Shown: piece after piece, positions 1 to 8,525 of the stretch | Numbering within the stretch: position 1 is the first letter of the stretch | Layout: every line of letters begins with the position of its first letter | NCBI GenBank assembly: GCA_002437245.1 | Contig: DJOQ01000009.1 | Coordinates: 1 to 34,654, forward strand | Source of the DNA: Ruminococcaceae bacterium UBA6434 | GTDB taxonomy: Bacteria > Bacillota > Clostridia > Oscillospirales > Acutalibacteraceae | DNA: 34,654 nt | Direction of reading: 5' to 3' | Translations under genes and position numbers: made by a program | The notes under the pieces: generated by a model | The model's database searches: none | What the model saw: the letters and a program-made list of their open reading frames with translations, nothing else | What the model was told of the DNA's origin: nothing

Positions 1-239
1 GTTCAAAACTCAAAAATCGGTATGTTTTTACCTGTTTTAGGGTGACTTTTTAACATTTTGAACATAGTTTTGAACACTTTTAGACATCAAAAAATAATAC
101 TCTCTGTATAATTTTGTGTTTTTCAAATTTGTATAAAATCCCATATTGACAAAAATCACCCTATTTTTCCGCCGCCTTTTCCGCATAAAAATTGCTCTTT
201 AAAACAATAATAAATACATAAATTACCGGAGGAAAAATT
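1..239. other. AT-rich upstream region with TTTTGAACA repeats
   Basis: No gene is visible here. The sequence is AT-rich. TTTTGAACA occurs twice in direct orientation around 56-78, and its inverse GTTCAAAAC lies at 1-9. A TTGACA at about 146-151 has no good -10 at the right distance. The repeats could be operator half-sites for the small gene that starts at 240, but this is only inferred. No terminator was recognised. Confidence 0.4.
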
Positions 240-500
240 ATGATAAAAGGCGTAAACAGACAGGTGCTTGAGATAAAAGATACGGGGTGCGAATATTTTA
301 CTCAGGCGCTTTTTTTCGTCGACCCGAAATTCAGCACATTACCCGAAAAGACCCTGCGCGAAAAAGCCGAGGCGTCGCTCAAAAATCCGCCGCGAGTGCC
401 CGTAAGCAAAAAGCAAAAAGCGCTCAAAATAATCCTTAAAATAACAAATATCGCGGCAGCGGCAGGCGCCGGCGCCGCAATATGCGCTTTTATCAAGTAG
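240..500 (+). CDS. Small hypothetical protein with C-terminal membrane segment
   Basis: An 86-residue protein that I do not recognise. The start is well supported: CCGGAGG lies 7-8 bases before the ATG. The N-terminal two thirds are hydrophilic and mixed in charge. A lysine-rich stretch (about residues 56-65) precedes one hydrophobic segment at about residues 66-85 rich in Ala and Gly (IAAAAGAGAAICAF), so the protein may be anchored by its tail with the N-terminus in the cytoplasm. It has no signal peptide. The gene runs towards the minus-strand amylase gene, and the two 3' ends overlap by 8 bases. No function is assigned. That it is a real gene rests on the ribosome binding site and the coherent protein layout. 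Confidence 0.6.
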   Translation: MIKGVNRQVLEIKDTGCEYFTQALFFVDPKFSTLPEKTLREKAEASLKNPPRVPVSKKQKALKIILKITNIAAAAGAGAAICAFIK

Positions 501-2367
501 TTTCTTTTTTCAGTATGACCGCCGAAAGCCCCGGCACAAGCACAGAGTCGCCGACGCTCTCGCCCAAAAGCACTTCGCTTGTGTTTTGCCAGCGCGGCGG
601 AAGATAATATGTTATATCCTGCTCGTTTCTGTTGGCTATGAGCAGACACGAGTCTTTTTTGCCGCGGCGCTCAAAGCAAACGCAGGAGAGCACCGAGGAA
701 ACAGGCAGAAATTCGCCGTCTTTCAAGCAGTCGGCGCTTCTTCTTACCTTGCCGAGCTTTATATAGTAGTTTTGAAGCTCGCGGTTTTCTCTGCCCCACG
801 GGAAGAACGCGCGGTTAAACGGGTCCTTGTACCCCTGCATACCGGCTTCGTCACCGTAGTAAACGCACGGTACGCCGGGGAGGGTATACTGAATTGCCGC
901 GCAGAGCTTTAAGAGTTTTACTCCTCTTTTATATTCCTCGTCCGACAAAAAATGCTCCGACTGCCACTGCCTGTCGCGGTAGTCGCTCTTTTCGCCGGCT
1001 ATCTTTGTTATCGCTCTCTCGGTATCGTGGGTGCCTATGTGGTTCATCAAGACATCAAGGGCTTCTTTCGGATAATTTTCCGTCACGGTCATTACCGACG
1101 CCATAAAGCTCTCGGCAACGCCGTTTCGCGCAAAGTCCGTCACCGCCTCGGCGAACGGATAATTCATAACGCTGTCAAGCTGAATTCCCAAGAGGTATCT
1201 GCGCCTTGCGCCGTAAGAAAACTTTGTGGTGGCGTCCTCCCAAACCTCGCCGAGCAATATGCCGTCGGGTTTTTCCGTCTTTACCGCCACGCGCAAATCG
1301 TCTATAAAGCAGTCGGGCAGCTCGTCGGCAACGTCAAGCCGCCAGCCGGACGCGCCGAGCCGCAGCCATTTGCGTATAACTCCGTTTTTGCCGCAAATAA
1401 ATTCATCATAGTCCGGGCACTCCTCGGTAACCTCGGGGAGCGTCTTAAAACCCCACCAGCTCTTATATTCATCGGGGTATCGGTCAAATTTATACCACTT
1501 AAAATACGGCGACGACTTTGAATTATATGCGCCTACGGTATCATATCGCGAATAGCGGTTAAAGTATCGGCTGTCATCGCCGGTATGCGAAAAAACTCCG
1601 TCAAGAATTATTTTTATCCCCACTCTGCCGGCACTTTCGCACAGCTTTTTAAAATCCTCTTCCGTGCCGAGAAGCGGGTCTATTTTCATATAATCGGCTG
1701 TATTGTAGCGGTGATTTGAATGTGCCTCAAATATCGGGTTTAAATATATACAGGTGACTCCGAGCTCAAAAAGATAAGAGAGCTTTTCGGTAATTCCGCG
1801 CAGGTCGCCGCCGAAATAGTCGTTGTTGAGCACCTCGCCCTTTTCATTGGGTCGCCAATTCGGCACGCCGTCGAAATCGTCGCGCAAAATTCTGTCGGAC
1901 GGTACGTTTTCTTTCTTTTCGCCCGAACGAAAAAATCGGTCGGGGAATATCTGATACATAATTCCGCCCTTGAGCCACGAGGGCGTTTTGTAATTTTTAT
2001 CGTATACGGTAAGCTGCCATTGCAGACGGCTGTTTCTGCCGTTCCAGACGTCGCCCTTGCCGTCGCCGGTGTTATACACGGAGCCTCTGCCCCAAGACGA
2101 ATCGTAGTCAAAATGATACCAGTAAAGTCCGCAGTCCGGAACCGACAGCTCTATATCCCATATCTCTTTGTCGTCGCCGTTCATTCCTGCCCAGCACATA
2201 GAGTGCTCGCAAAAGTCGCCGTCGTCGCGCCGAAGCATAAAATACGCCGCCGTGGCAGAAAAAGAGCGCGGCAAAATAAGCCTGAGACGAAATTTCTCTC
2301 CGGTTTTTACCGCTCCGAATTTACTTTTGTAAAACCCGTCTCGCGAGTTAAAGGGTATAAAATCCAT
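493..2367 (-). CDS. GH13 alpha-amylase family protein (neopullulanase/cyclomaltodextrinase-like)
   Basis: A 624-residue glycoside hydrolase of family 13, predicted to cleave alpha-1,4 (possibly also alpha-1,6) glucosidic bonds in maltodextrins or cyclodextrins. There is an N-terminal beta-rich domain (about residues 1-120), as in neopullulanase-like enzymes. The (beta/alpha)8 barrel begins near IMYQIFPDRF (136-145). Conserved regions seen: DGVFSHTG (256-263), GWRLD with nucleophile D345, GEVWED with acid/base E374, and GTHDTER with D448. No signal peptide is present, so the enzyme is probably cytosolic. The ATG lies 3 bases after the uracil-DNA glycosylase stop, which makes it the last gene of a DUF951-prfA-udg-GH13 operon. 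It probably mobilises storage or imported alpha-glucans, complementing the glg operon 14 kb away. The exact substrate is not decidable from sequence. Confidence 0.9.
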   Translation of the reverse strand: MDFIPFNSRDGFYKSKFGAVKTGEKFRLRLILPRSFSATAAYFMLRRDDGDFCEHSMCWAGMNGDDKEIWDIELSVPDCGLYWYHFDYDSSWGRGSVYNTGDGKGDVWNGRNSRLQWQLTVYDKNYKTPSWLKGGIMYQIFPDRFFRSGEKKENVPSDRILRDDFDGVPNWRPNEKGEVLNNDYFGGDLRGITEKLSYLFELGVTCIYLNPIFEAHSNHRYNTADYMKIDPLLGTEEDFKKLCESAGRVGIKIILDGVFSHTGDDSRYFNRYSRYDTVGAYNSKSSPYFKWYKFDRYPDEYKSWWGFKTLPEVTEECPDYDEFICGKNGVIRKWLRLGASGWRLDVADELPDCFIDDLRVAVKTEKPDGILLGEVWEDATTKFSYGARRRYLLGIQLDSVMNYPFAEAVTDFARNGVAESFMASVMTVTENYPKEALDVLMNHIGTHDTERAITKIAGEKSDYRDRQWQSEHFLSDEEYKRGVKLLKLCAAIQYTLPGVPCVYYGDEAGMQGYKDPFNRAFFPWGRENRELQNYYIKLGKVRRSADCLKDGEFLPVSSVLSCVCFERRGKKDSCLLIANRNEQDITYYLPPRWQNTSEVLLGESVGDSVLVPGLSAVILKKETT

Positions 2368-2370
2368 ATA

Positions 2371-2943
2371 TCAATACGTTCTTTCGCAAATTTCGTTGAT
2401 CTTGTCCCGAAGCGCCAAAAAGTCCGAGAGAGCCGCCGGCTTATTGTTCGGATTGCGCAAAAGCGCCGCCGGGTGAAATGTTCCCATCAAAAGAGTTCCC
2501 TTGCGCTCAAAAAATTCGCCGTGCTGCTTTGTCACCTTAAAATCGGGGGAAATTATCTTTTGCGCCGCTATTCTGCCGAGGCAAACTATGATTTTCGGCC
2601 TCATAAGCCTTACCTGCTCCCTCAGCCACACCTCGCACGATTCCTGCTCCAGCGGCTGCGGATCGCGGTTTTTCGGCGGACGGCATTTTACGATATTTGC
2701 TATGTAGATATTTTTGTTTCTGTCCAAATCTATATCATACAGATATTGGTCGAGCAGCTTTCCGCCTCTGCCCACAAACGGCTGACCCGTAAGGTCCTCG
2801 TTTTCACCGGGTCCCTCGCCGATGAAAAGAACCTCGGCGTCCTCGGGTCCCACGCCGAAAACGACATTCGTTCTCGTCGCGGCAAGGGGGCATTTATTAC
2901 ACTTTAAACAGTCTTTTTTAAGTTCTTCAAATGAGGTATACAT
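2371..2943 (-). CDS. Uracil-DNA glycosylase, family 4 (Fe-S type)
   Basis: A 190-residue family 4 uracil-DNA glycosylase, which removes uracil from DNA at the start of base excision repair. Four cysteines in the family pattern can bind a 4Fe-4S cluster: C15 and C18 near the N-terminus, then C87 (in KCRPP) and C103. The active-site motif GEGPG is at 42-46, followed by TGQPFVGRGG (52-61). The second motif HPAALLRNP is at 157-165. The length fits the family. The gene sits 36 bases downstream of prfA and 3 bases upstream of the GH13 gene, in one operon. An AGAAAGG ribosome binding site precedes the ATG. An older annotation label would be 'phage DNA polymerase-like', but the motifs fit UDG4. Confidence 0.93.
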   Translation of the reverse strand: MYTSFEELKKDCLKCNKCPLAATRTNVVFGVGPEDAEVLFIGEGPGENEDLTGQPFVGRGGKLLDQYLYDIDLDRNKNIYIANIVKCRPPKNRDPQPLEQESCEVWLREQVRLMRPKIIVCLGRIAAQKIISPDFKVTKQHGEFFERKGTLLMGTFHPAALLRNPNNKPAALSDFLALRDKINEICERTY

Positions 2944-2979
2944 AAATTATTGCCTTTCTCTTTGCTGTATCGCCATGAA

Positions 2980-4050
2980 TTATTCCTCTGCCTTCAGCTT
3001 TTCTGCTGTGTCCGCAGTAATAAGCGCATCTATGATTTCGTCAAGGTCGCCGTTCATTATCGCCTCTATCTTGTAAAGCGTCAGCCCTATTCGGTGATCG
3101 GACACGCGCCCCTGCGGGAAATTGTATGTGCGTATTCTCTCGCTTCTGTCGCCCGTGCCCACCTGCGAGCGCCTCTCGCCGGCGATTTCGGCGTTTTGCT
3201 TTGCCTTTTTTTCGCTGAGAAGTCTTGAACGCAAAACCTTGAGCGCCTTATCCTTATTTTTATACTGACTGCGCTCGTCCTGACACTCCACAACCATACC
3301 GGTCGGCAGATACGTGACGCGGATAGCCGACGAAGTCTTGTTTACCTTTTGCCCGCCCGCTCCGCTTGAGCGGAAAACATCTATCTGAAGATCGGCGGGG
3401 TCAAGCGTAAATTCGACCTCCTCCGCCTCGGGAAGTACCGCTACGGTTACGGTTGACGTGTGAACTCTGCCCTGACTTTCGGTTTCGGGCACGCGCTGAA
3501 CGCGATGAACGCCGCTCTCGAATTTGAGCCGTGAGTAAGCGCCCTCGCCCTCTATCATAAAACTTATTTCTTTGTATCCGCCGAGCTCGGTCGGATTTTC
3601 ATTCATTATTTCGGTTTTCCAACCCTTGCGCTCGGCATACATACTGTACATACGGAAAAGCGAGCCGGCAAAAAGAGCCGCCTCCTCGCCGCCTGCACCG
3701 CCGCGAATTTCGACTATTACGTTTTTATAGTCGTTCGGGTCTTTCGGCAGCAGCAGTACCTTCAGCTCTTCTTTCAGCTCTTCGGTCTTTTTTTGAGCCT
3801 CTGCCGCCTCTTCCCCTGCCATATCACGGAATTCCTTATCGAGGGAGGTGTCCGCGAGCATCTCTTTTGCCTCGGTCAAATCGGAATTTGCCTTTTTGTA
3901 TTCACGGAATTTTTCAACTATCGGCGTCAGCGTTTTTGCTTCGCGCATCAGCTTTTTGTATTCCTCCTGATTTGACACGATTTCGGGATCGCACAAGGAG
4001 GAATTTATCTTTTCGAGCTTATCCTCAATGCCCTGTAATTTTTCAAACAT
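2980..4050 (-). CDS. prfA: Peptide chain release factor 1
   Basis: RF1, 356 residues, recognises UAA and UAG stop codons and triggers release of the finished peptide. The catalytic GGQ is at 232-234 within SSGAGGQKVNKTSSA. The PxT stop-codon recognition tripeptide is PET at 188-190 in VQRVPETESQGRVHTS, the pattern of RF1 rather than the SPF of RF2. The N-terminal coiled region (1-100) is the usual domain 1. The start overlaps the end of the DUF951 gene by 8 bases, suggesting translational coupling. prmC, often the partner gene for GGQ methylation, is not adjacent here. Length and motifs are normal. Confidence 0.97.
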   Translation of the reverse strand: MFEKLQGIEDKLEKINSSLCDPEIVSNQEEYKKLMREAKTLTPIVEKFREYKKANSDLTEAKEMLADTSLDKEFRDMAGEEAAEAQKKTEELKEELKVLLLPKDPNDYKNVIVEIRGGAGGEEAALFAGSLFRMYSMYAERKGWKTEIMNENPTELGGYKEISFMIEGEGAYSRLKFESGVHRVQRVPETESQGRVHTSTVTVAVLPEAEEVEFTLDPADLQIDVFRSSGAGGQKVNKTSSAIRVTYLPTGMVVECQDERSQYKNKDKALKVLRSRLLSEKKAKQNAEIAGERRSQVGTGDRSERIRTYNFPQGRVSDHRIGLTLYKIEAIMNGDLDEIIDALITADTAEKLKAEE

Positions 4051-4246
4051 TGCCGTTTTCGTCCCTTATGACTTTTTTGATGTTTTTTTCGATTTTGACG
4101 CGCGGCACCATAACTTCACGTCCGCAGCCGCAGCATTTAAGGCGGAAATCCATTCCGGAACGCAGCACCGCAAACTCGTTTGAGCCGCAGGGGTGCTTTT
4201 TCTTCATTATCAACCTGTCGCCTACCTGTACGTCCAAATTTTTCAC
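4043..4246 (-). CDS. DUF951 family small protein
   Basis: A 67-residue protein with the layout of the DUF951 family, a small conserved Firmicutes protein of unknown function. It shows VGDRLIMKKKHPCG near the N-terminus, then LKCCGCGREVMVPRVK. The HPCG and CCGCG cysteines (C20, C38, C39, C41) could bind zinc. The protein is basic at its C-terminus (VKIEKNIKKVIRDENG), consistent with a nucleic-acid- or ribosome-associated role, which is inferred. It is the first gene of the operon with prfA, udg and GH13, and its stop lies inside the prfA start region. A -10 element is found just upstream. Confidence 0.85.
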   Translation of the reverse strand: MKNLDVQVGDRLIMKKKHPCGSNEFAVLRSGMDFRLKCCGCGREVMVPRVKIEKNIKKVIRDENGNV

Positions 4247-4272
4247 GCCTTTCTCAAATCACGTTTCAAAAT

Positions 4273-4301
4273 ATTATAACACAATGCTACCGTGAAAAAA
4301 A
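4273..4301 (-). promoter_or_regulatory. Putative promoter of the DUF951-prfA-udg-GH13 operon
   Basis: Read on the minus strand, TATAAT occupies 4273-4278, about 27 bases ahead of the DUF951 start. The -35 position 17 bases upstream is only a T-run, which overlaps the mtnA terminator tract, so the -35 is poor. The perfect -10 and its position are the support. Confidence 0.5.
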
Positions 4302-4319
4302 GCCCCGTTTAGAGCCTTT
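4295..4319 (-). terminator. Putative intrinsic terminator after mtnA
   Basis: On the minus strand AAAGGCTCT and GGGGCTTTT pair (with G-U pairs) around an AAAC loop, and a run of seven T follows. It lies 17 bases downstream of the mtnA stop. The stem is weak in G-C pairs, so confidence is moderate. Confidence 0.45.
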
Positions 4320-4336
4320 ATATCTGCTTCGACGCA

Positions 4337-5368
4337 TTAAAATTCGCTCGGCGTGAGCACGCCTTTTTCGGTTATGAAAGCGGTAATAAGGCTGTTATCC
4401 GTAACGTCAAACGCAGGATTCAGCGTCCCTATATTCTTCGGCGCCATTCTTTTTTCATACCACATATCGGTTATTTCGTCGCCCGAACGCATTTCGATTT
4501 TTATATCCTTGCCGCTTAGACAGTTTTTATCTATTGTCGAAAACGGGGCGCACACATAAAACGGAATACCGTAATATTTTGCGAGAACGGCGACGCCTGA
4601 AGTACCTATTTTATTAGCGGTATCGCCGTTTGCCGCCACCCTGTCGCACCCGACGAGGACTGCGGAAACGAGCCCGTTTTTCATAACGTACGACGCGGCG
4701 TTATCACATATGAGCGTAGTATCTATGCCTGCGTTTGCAAGCTCAAAGCTCGTAAGGCGCGCACCCTGCAAAAGAGGTCTTGTCTCGTCCGAGAATACGC
4801 GTATTTTATGCCCGTTTTCCGCCGCCACATACACGGGCGCAAGCGCTGTTCCGTATTTCACGGTCGCAAGTCTGCCTGCGTTACAGTGGGTCAGAATGCT
4901 GTCGCATTTTTCGAGAAGCCGAGCTCCGTGTTCACCGATTTTGCGGCACACCTCAATGTCTTTGTCATGTAACTCCAAGGCCTTTTCTTTGAGCGCCGCC
5001 CTTATAGAGTCTGCGCCCTCGCCCTTATGTAAAAGAGCCGTCTTTTTCATCTCGTCCGCCGCCGCGAAAAGATTTACCGCGGTAGGGCGCGAAGATGTGA
5101 GGTATTCGAGATTTTCAAGAAAGTGCCCGAGCACCGTCTCTTCATCGGGCGCTTTGTCGCGCGCGGTCAGAACCGACAGCCCTATTGCCGCAAAGACGCC
5201 TATTGCCGGTGCGCCGCGGACTTCAAGGCGCTTTATCGCGTCAAACATCTCCTCTTTTTCTTTCAGTTCTTTTATGACGATTTCACCGGGCAGCAGAGTC
5301 TGGTCTATAATCACCGCGGTTTCGTCTTTTTCGTTGTAGCATACGGTTTCGCCGTGCATATCAAACAT
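4337..5368 (-). CDS. mtnA: Methylthioribose-1-phosphate isomerase family protein
   Basis: A 343-residue aldose-ketose isomerase of the MtnA/eIF2B-alpha-like family. MtnA converts 5-methylthioribose-1-phosphate to 5-methylthioribulose-1-phosphate in methionine salvage. Seen: RGAPAIG (51-57), catalytic C162 in HCNAG, catalytic D242 in GCDRVAANGDTANKIGT. Start by ATG with GGAG 10 bases upstream. No other methionine salvage gene is in the window, so a role in 5-deoxyribose-1-phosphate disposal (the related DrdI-type reaction) or ribose-1,5-bisphosphate isomerisation cannot be excluded. The full-length MtnA motifs favour methylthioribose- or deoxyribose-phosphate use. No clear own promoter is visible; it lies behind the terminator of the upstream membrane-protein gene and may rely on read-through. 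Confidence 0.9.
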   Translation of the reverse strand: MFDMHGETVCYNEKDETAVIIDQTLLPGEIVIKELKEKEEMFDAIKRLEVRGAPAIGVFAAIGLSVLTARDKAPDEETVLGHFLENLEYLTSSRPTAVNLFAAADEMKKTALLHKGEGADSIRAALKEKALELHDKDIEVCRKIGEHGARLLEKCDSILTHCNAGRLATVKYGTALAPVYVAAENGHKIRVFSDETRPLLQGARLTSFELANAGIDTTLICDNAASYVMKNGLVSAVLVGCDRVAANGDTANKIGTSGVAVLAKYYGIPFYVCAPFSTIDKNCLSGKDIKIEMRSGDEITDMWYEKRMAPKNIGTLNPAFDVTDNSLITAFITEKGVLTPSEF

Positions 5369-5386
5369 AATTTTGCTCCGTTCGGT

Positions 5387-5437
5387 AAAAAATTAAAGCC
5401 GCGCGTTTTTTCGGGGCTGCCGAAATTTTCGCGCGGC
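5387..5437 (-). terminator. Intrinsic terminator after the membrane-protein gene
   Basis: GCCGCGCG (5398-5405) and CGCGCGGC (5430-5437) form an 8-bp G-C stem, with a small inner CGG/CCG hairpin in the loop. On the minus strand the stem is followed by TTTAATTTTTT (5387-5397). It lies 12 bases after the stop of the gene at 5450-7225. Confidence 0.8.
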
Positions 5438-5449
5438 GGTTTTTTGGCA

Positions 5450-7225
5450 TTATTTAAGCGAGGATACCTCAACTATATCGCCGGAGGACTCTTTGGACAC
5501 CGAAACGGTAACGCTGTCGCCGACGTTCAGAATTACAACCTTTTCGGCGAGCGCCACGGGCACCTTATAGAACGTACTGCCTGCGTCCAGCTTCAAATAG
5601 AAGTACGTTTCGCCGCCCGTTACCACGCTTCTTATCTCGGTTATTTTTCCGCTTATATCCTCGGTTTCGGGGGCGGTCGCGGTCGGGTCATCCTTTGCAC
5701 CCATTTCATCTACGTCGATATCCACATTCACGCCGTTGCGTTTAAGCTCCGCGGCGTAGTTTTCGGTGCACTCGGTAAGATTATATCCCGTGCCGACTAT
5801 TGTGGACTGCTTTACGTTAACCATGGCGTACATCTTTACAAGCTCGCTCGAATCCTTGAGTGCCATAAAGTATGTCGGCTCGCCGCTGATATTGAGTAAG
5901 AGCGGAAAAGTAGCCGAATACGAATACTGCTGAACCGCGCCCTCGGCGGAGGTTTGAGCGGTGGCTTCAAGCGCGCCCGACACCTGATAATACTTTGTCT
6001 CTTTGGTACGAAGGTCGGAGAGAACAAAGCCTATAATGGACTGGTCGGAGCTTATGGACGTTACGCCCGTGTACATATATACGTCGTCGTTGAGCGCAAG
6101 GTAATTGTAGCCCGAGCTCATAACCTTAACGCCCTCCTGACCGATTACGGAGTTTATAAATCCGTTGTTGAGCTTTCCGTAGTAATTATACTGCTGAGTG
6201 AGTATTGACGGGGAGTAAATACGGTCTATCCACATCCACTCGGGGTCGGAGGCAAAGCTCGAGGTCGGCAGTTTTGTTGTGCCGTCGCTGCTTGTGGAAA
6301 TCATATGGCATTCGCCCGTTACGGCGTTTACTATAATCGCGCCCTTAACATCGGTACCGCCGAACAGACCTATGGTCTTATCGACTATCGGAACTATCCA
6401 GTACGGAGCGCCGCTTTCGTCTATCTCAAACGACGGTTCGTCAAAGAGATAGGTGGGGTATTTAAATCTCAAATATCTGAGAAGATACTTGTTAAAATGC
6501 TCGGTAGGCGAATACTTCATACCCTCGGGCAGGCGGACAAGCTGACCCTCCTGCGTGGTCATATCGACTATGATATATGCCGGCAGACCCTCTTTGGTGT
6601 TTTTTATCCACTTGAAGATGTCGCCGTAGGCAAGCGCGGTAACTCTGACGGGGGTGTTTTTGTAGTTTATCTGCGTGGAATACGGCGATACGACAAACTG
6701 CGAGACCTTGTCGGAAAGATCGCCGAGCGTTCTCTCGGCTATTTTGTTTGCCGAGGAGCTGTCAAGCACGGGAACGCTTGAGAAATCTATCTCGGCGACA
6801 TCCGCCGCAAAGTCACCGTCCTGCACGCTTATAAGCTTGCTGTAAGACTTCGCCCTGAACAGCGTAACGCCGGTAAGCCAGCCCACAAGTGCCACTGCCG
6901 CCAGCGCGAGAATTATAATTCCCGGAACCTTGGAACGTTTTTTGACATATGGCAGATATTCGGGTTTTACAAACGCCTTTGACGAAATTATCGTCAGAAG
7001 CAGATATATAAGGCACACAAAAACAACATAGAGATAAAGCTCTATCGACTTTAAGTTTATCGCCGGTATCATAAAATAATACAGCACGGCGCCGAGCACC
7101 AACGTCAAAATAATGTTTATCACTATTTTTTTGCCCGGATGCTCGGGCGGAATGAGCACGTCGGCGACTCCTTTTTTGCCGTCGTCCCTGCCTCTTCCGG
7201 TAAAATCAACATTTATAGGATCCAA
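5450..7225 (-). CDS. Large membrane protein with extracytoplasmic region, unknown function
   Basis: A 591-residue protein that I cannot name with confidence. Three membrane segments are clear, at about residues 33-54, 62-82 and 100-123. A long region of about 465 residues follows and should face the outside. It includes a stretch around YGDIFKWIKN and PAYIIVDMTTQEG, then YSPTEHFNKYLLRYLRFKYPT, which resembles uncharacterised Clostridia membrane proteins with PepSY-like repeats (from memory, not searched). The last ~75 residues look like a separate small beta domain. The start is TTG, chosen because AAAGGGAG sits 7 bases upstream and no ATG fits as well. It is divergent from mreB and shares the intergenic promoter region, so a cell-envelope role is a reasonable guess but is not shown. 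Confidence 0.8.
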   Translation of the reverse strand: MDPINVDFTGRGRDDGKKGVADVLIPPEHPGKKIVINIILTLVLGAVLYYFMIPAINLKSIELYLYVVFVCLIYLLLTIISSKAFVKPEYLPYVKKRSKVPGIIILALAAVALVGWLTGVTLFRAKSYSKLISVQDGDFAADVAEIDFSSVPVLDSSSANKIAERTLGDLSDKVSQFVVSPYSTQINYKNTPVRVTALAYGDIFKWIKNTKEGLPAYIIVDMTTQEGQLVRLPEGMKYSPTEHFNKYLLRYLRFKYPTYLFDEPSFEIDESGAPYWIVPIVDKTIGLFGGTDVKGAIIVNAVTGECHMISTSSDGTTKLPTSSFASDPEWMWIDRIYSPSILTQQYNYYGKLNNGFINSVIGQEGVKVMSSGYNYLALNDDVYMYTGVTSISSDQSIIGFVLSDLRTKETKYYQVSGALEATAQTSAEGAVQQYSYSATFPLLLNISGEPTYFMALKDSSELVKMYAMVNVKQSTIVGTGYNLTECTENYAAELKRNGVNVDIDVDEMGAKDDPTATAPETEDISGKITEIRSVVTGGETYFYLKLDAGSTFYKVPVALAEKVVILNVGDSVTVSVSKESSGDIVEVSSLK

Positions 7226-7255
7226 AACGTCACTCCCTTTTCACTTTCTGAAAAA

Positions 7256-7284
7256 AGTATATAGTATTTTACCGCGCTTTGCAA
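7256..7284 (-). promoter_or_regulatory. Promoter of the large membrane-protein gene
   Basis: On the minus strand TTGCAA (7279-7284), a 17-base spacer and TATACT (7256-7261) form a good housekeeping promoter. It lies about 30 bases before the TTG start and its AAAGGGAG site. Confidence 0.75.
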
Positions 7285-7419
7285 GGATTTAAACGATTTT
7301 GAACTCTCGTCAAATAACGAAAACGGCTTTTTTGCGGCTTATAAAGCGCCGAAATATGCCGTGTGTCGAAATACACACAAATTTATTTGTAAATTTTTAA
7401 AGATTTAGAATTTTTTTAG

Positions 7420-7448
7420 TTGAGAAATATCCGGTTTGAGGTTATAAT
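7420..7448 (+). promoter_or_regulatory. Promoter of the mreBCD-PBP-MinD-like operon
   Basis: TTGAGA (7420-7425), a 17-base spacer and a perfect TATAAT (7443-7448), followed by a ~50-base leader and an AAAGGGAG ribosome binding site before mreB. Confidence 0.85.
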
Positions 7449-7501
7449 ATATAATTGTATTATAGAGTTATTTTTTTCATTAAACCGAAAGGGAGATAAA
7501 A

Positions 7502-8518
7502 ATGTTATTTTCACAGGACATCGGAATCGATTTGGGTACCGCAAATACCCTCGTTTTCGTTAAAGGTAAGGGAATCGTAATCCGTGAGCCTTCGGTTGTT
7601 GCGGTAGATGTCAGCGCTTATCCGCAAAAGGTTGTCGCAGTCGGCAACAAGGCTAAGCAGATGATAGGCCGTACCCCCGGCTCAATAACCGCGGTAAGGC
7701 CCCTTAAAGACGGCGTTATCGCAGACTTCGAGATAACTTCGGATATGCTCAAGGAATTCATAAAAATGGCTATAAGCTCGTCGCCGTTTTCAAAGGCGAG
7801 AGTGCTCATATGTATTCCGTCGGGCGTTACCGAGGTTGAGAGAAAGGCGGTTCACGATGCCGCACGTTCGGCGGGCGCGAAATATGTAAGCCTTATAGAA
7901 GAGCCCATGGCAGCCGCAATAGGCGCGGGTCTTCCCGTCTCGGAGGCAATAGGTAATATGGTAGTAGACATAGGCGGCGGTACAAGCGAGGTTGCCGTTA
8001 TTTCCTTCGGCGACATAGTTACCGCTCAGTCCGCAAGGGTTGCCGGCGATAACTTTGACGAATCGATAATCGCCTACATCAGAAAGAAGCACAACCTCCT
8101 CATAGGCGAACGCACCGCAGAGGATATAAAAATCAAAATCGGCTCCGCTTACCCCTATGACGGTGAGGGCGCCATGGACGTCAAGGGCAGAAACCTGCTT
8201 GACGGTCTTCCCAAAAACATCGAAATCACTTCCGAAGAAGTCCGCGAGGCTCTTTCGGACCCCGTAAACCAGATACTTGACGCAGTTCGCTCCACCCTTG
8301 AGAAAACTCCCCCCGAGCTTTCGGCGGATATCATAGACCGCGGCATTATGCTCACGGGCGGCGGCGCATTGTTAAGAGGTCTTGACAAGCTGATTTCCAT
8401 TGAGACCAAAATACCAGTCCACGTTGCGGAAAATCCGCTTGACTGCGTTGTTGACGGCTGCGGCGTCTGCCTTGAGAGCAACACTCTTGGCATTACCGCC
8501 AAAAAGAATTACGACTGA
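7502..8518 (+). CDS. mreB: Rod shape-determining protein MreB
   Basis: MreB, 338 residues, is the bacterial actin that polymerises under the membrane and positions the sidewall-synthesis machinery. Nucleotide-binding motifs of the actin fold are seen: DIGIDLGTANT (phosphate 1, residues 6-16), VVDIGGGTSEVAVIS (phosphate 2) and LTGGGALLRGLD (adenosine site). The N-terminal MLFSQDIGID fits the membrane-binding loop region. It is the first gene of mreB-mreC-mreD-PBP-MinD-like, with a strong promoter and an AAAGGGAG site 6 bases before the ATG. The length is typical. A second MreB-like paralogue (Mbl) cannot be told apart by eye, but the adjacency to mreC and mreD supports MreB. Confidence 0.97.
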   Translation: MLFSQDIGIDLGTANTLVFVKGKGIVIREPSVVAVDVSAYPQKVVAVGNKAKQMIGRTPGSITAVRPLKDGVIADFEITSDMLKEFIKMAISSSPFSKARVLICIPSGVTEVERKAVHDAARSAGAKYVSLIEEPMAAAIGAGLPVSEAIGNMVVDIGGGTSEVAVISFGDIVTAQSARVAGDNFDESIIAYIRKKHNLLIGERTAEDIKIKIGSAYPYDGEGAMDVKGRNLLDGLPKNIEITSEEVREALSDPVNQILDAVRSTLEKTPPELSADIIDRGIMLTGGGALLRGLDKLISIETKIPVHVAENPLDCVVDGCGVCLESNTLGITAKKNYD

Positions 8519-8525
8519 TAAAAAG

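Noticed and set aside
1..78. GTTCAAAAC and GTTTTGAAC as terminal inverted repeats of a mobile element
   Set aside because: No transposase, no target duplication and only 9 bases per arm, so a chance or operator repeat is more likely.
302..649. Minus-strand open frame across the end of the GH13 gene
   Set aside because: It overlaps the clearly coding GH13 C-terminus and the 86-aa gene in another frame and has no ribosome binding site.
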